Positions 6,330 to 6,965 of a DNA stretch of 6,965 bases are shown one piece after another. Every line of letters begins with the position of its first letter. Within the stretch, counting starts at the first letter, position 1. The notes beneath the pieces are model-generated. The model had not been told where the DNA came from. It made no database searches and saw only the letters and a list, made by a program, of their open reading frames with translations. Position numbers and translations under genes: made by a program. This DNA is from Desulfobacterales bacterium (GTDB lineage: Bacteria > Desulfobacterota > Desulfobacteria > Desulfobacterales > RPRI01). The stretch is from positions 1 to 6,965 of the forward strand of contig JAUYEO010000289.1 in assembly GCA_030689795.1 (NCBI GenBank). The letters run 5' to 3'.

Positions 6330-6947
6330 ATGAAAATTTTAGCCATCGGCGCCCATCCGGACGATATTGAGGCCGGTTGTTCCGGTTCCCTGGCCAAATA
6401 CGCGCGAAACGGCCACGACATCTACCTGCTCATCATGACGGAAGGCCACATGGGCGGGGAAGGCTCTATCAGAAAAAAGGAGCAAAGAAAATCGGCGAAG
6501 ATACTCAAACCCCGGGAACTGATATGGGGGGGGTACAAAGACACGCTGCTTTCGCCCCACATGAACCAGATGGTCCATGACATCGAAGTCGTGCTGAAGA
6601 AGATCGCCCCTGACTTCATTTTCGTCCATTACGAGGACGATACCCACCAGGACCATCGGGCACTGGCCAAGGCCACGATATCTGCCACACGCTACGTCAG
6701 GAACGTTCTTTTCTATGAGGGACCGACGACCCAGAATTTTTCTCCCGCTGTTTTCGTTGACATCAAGGAGACACTTGACGATAAAATCGCCATGCTCCTG
6801 GCACATCATTCACAGGTGCAGAAGACCAATATCGAGGGGCTGACCATAACGGACATCGTCCGCTCTACAGCTGTCTTTCGCGGAATCCAGGGGCGGGTGC
6901 AGTTCGCGGAGGGTTTCGTGCCACTGCGTCTGTTCATCAATATTTGA
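6330..6947 (+). CDS. PIG-L/LmbE-family N-deacetylase
   Basis: This complete 205-residue protein has the family signature AHPDD at residues 8-12 after the first beta strand (MKILAIG). The second zinc motif is DTHQDHRA (104-111), and HHSQ (159-162) lies in the usual C-terminal helix. By family precedent His9, Asp12 and His109 bind zinc, and Asp11 acts as the general base. The family removes acetyl or related acyl groups from N-acetylglucosamine-type sugars, as in GlcNAc-PI, mycothiol, bacillithiol and antibiotic pathways. In a glycan cluster the likely substrate is an N-acetylated sugar in a nucleotide or lipid-linked form; the exact compound is unknown. There is no signal peptide, so it is cytoplasmic. 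At 205 residues it is at the short end of the family but no motif is missing. It is visibly richer in GC than the WbqC gene, which may mean a separate origin. It starts 55 bp after wbqC. Confidence 0.92.
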   Translation: MKILAIGAHPDDIEAGCSGSLAKYARNGHDIYLLIMTEGHMGGEGSIRKKEQRKSAKILKPRELIWGGYKDTLLSPHMNQMVHDIEVVLKKIAPDFIFVHYEDDTHQDHRALAKATISATRYVRNVLFYEGPTTQNFSPAVFVDIKETLDDKIAMLLAHHSQVQKTNIEGLTITDIVRSTAVFRGIQGRVQFAEGFVPLRLFINI

Positions 6948-6965
6948 CGGCTTCGTAAAAAGTCA
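6945..6965. repeat. Possible edge of a dispersed repeat, cut by the window end
   Basis: Directly at the PIG-L stop codon the sequence continues as GGCTTCGTAAAAAGTC, bounded by TGAC at 6945-6948 and its complement GTCA at 6962-6965. From memory, very similar strings recur between genes in deltaproteobacterial genomes. The window ends here, so neither a partner arm nor its extent can be seen. Confidence 0.35.

Overview
The window is a plus-strand segment of a surface or exopolysaccharide biosynthesis locus. Gene content and the style of the intergenic repeats suggest a Gram-negative bacterium, most plausibly Desulfobacterota (former Deltaproteobacteria) or a similar anaerobe. That placement is an inference from gene content and remembered repeat families, not from a marker gene. 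There is no rRNA, tRNA, CRISPR array, transposase or integrase.

Layout. The left edge (1-482) holds the C-terminal part of a NodB-like polysaccharide deacetylase with an eroded catalytic motif. After 3 bp comes a full-length glutamine-dependent asparagine synthetase-type amidotransferase (486-2417). A 140-bp gap contains a small inverted-repeat element with a 10-bp internal period. It ends 13 bp before a family-4 glycosyltransferase (2558-3754). Next, 35 bp later, is an exported, membrane-anchored PHP-domain protein (3790-5229). Its metallophosphoesterase fold is interrupted by a two-helix membrane hairpin, and several metal ligands are replaced. The 346-bp gap at 5230-5575 is filled by a second, unrelated inverted-repeat element built from 7-bp units around a perfect 20-bp palindrome. 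Then follow a WbqC-family protein (5576-6274) and a PIG-L/LmbE-type deacetylase (6330-6947), separated by 55 bp that form one arm of a 13-bp perfect inverted repeat. The window ends in what looks like the edge of a third repeat.

How the parts fit. The glycosyltransferase would add a sugar to a lipid-linked glycan. The amidotransferase may amidate a sugar acid or supply asparagine. The PIG-L protein would remove an N-acetyl group from a sugar or sugar-lipid. WbqC proteins are usual members of O-antigen and glycan clusters but have no firm assignment here. The PHP protein would act, or bind, at the periplasmic face. All genes point the same way and could be co-transcribed, but the repeats break the locus into blocks.

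Base composition supports a mosaic. The amidotransferase is clearly GC-rich, the glycosyltransferase, PHP and WbqC genes are visibly AT-richer, and the PIG-L gene is again richer in GC. The repeats sit at or near these joints. The most notable points are the membrane-split, partly degenerate PHP protein and the three different small repeats at the block boundaries. I see no complete new defence or mobile system.
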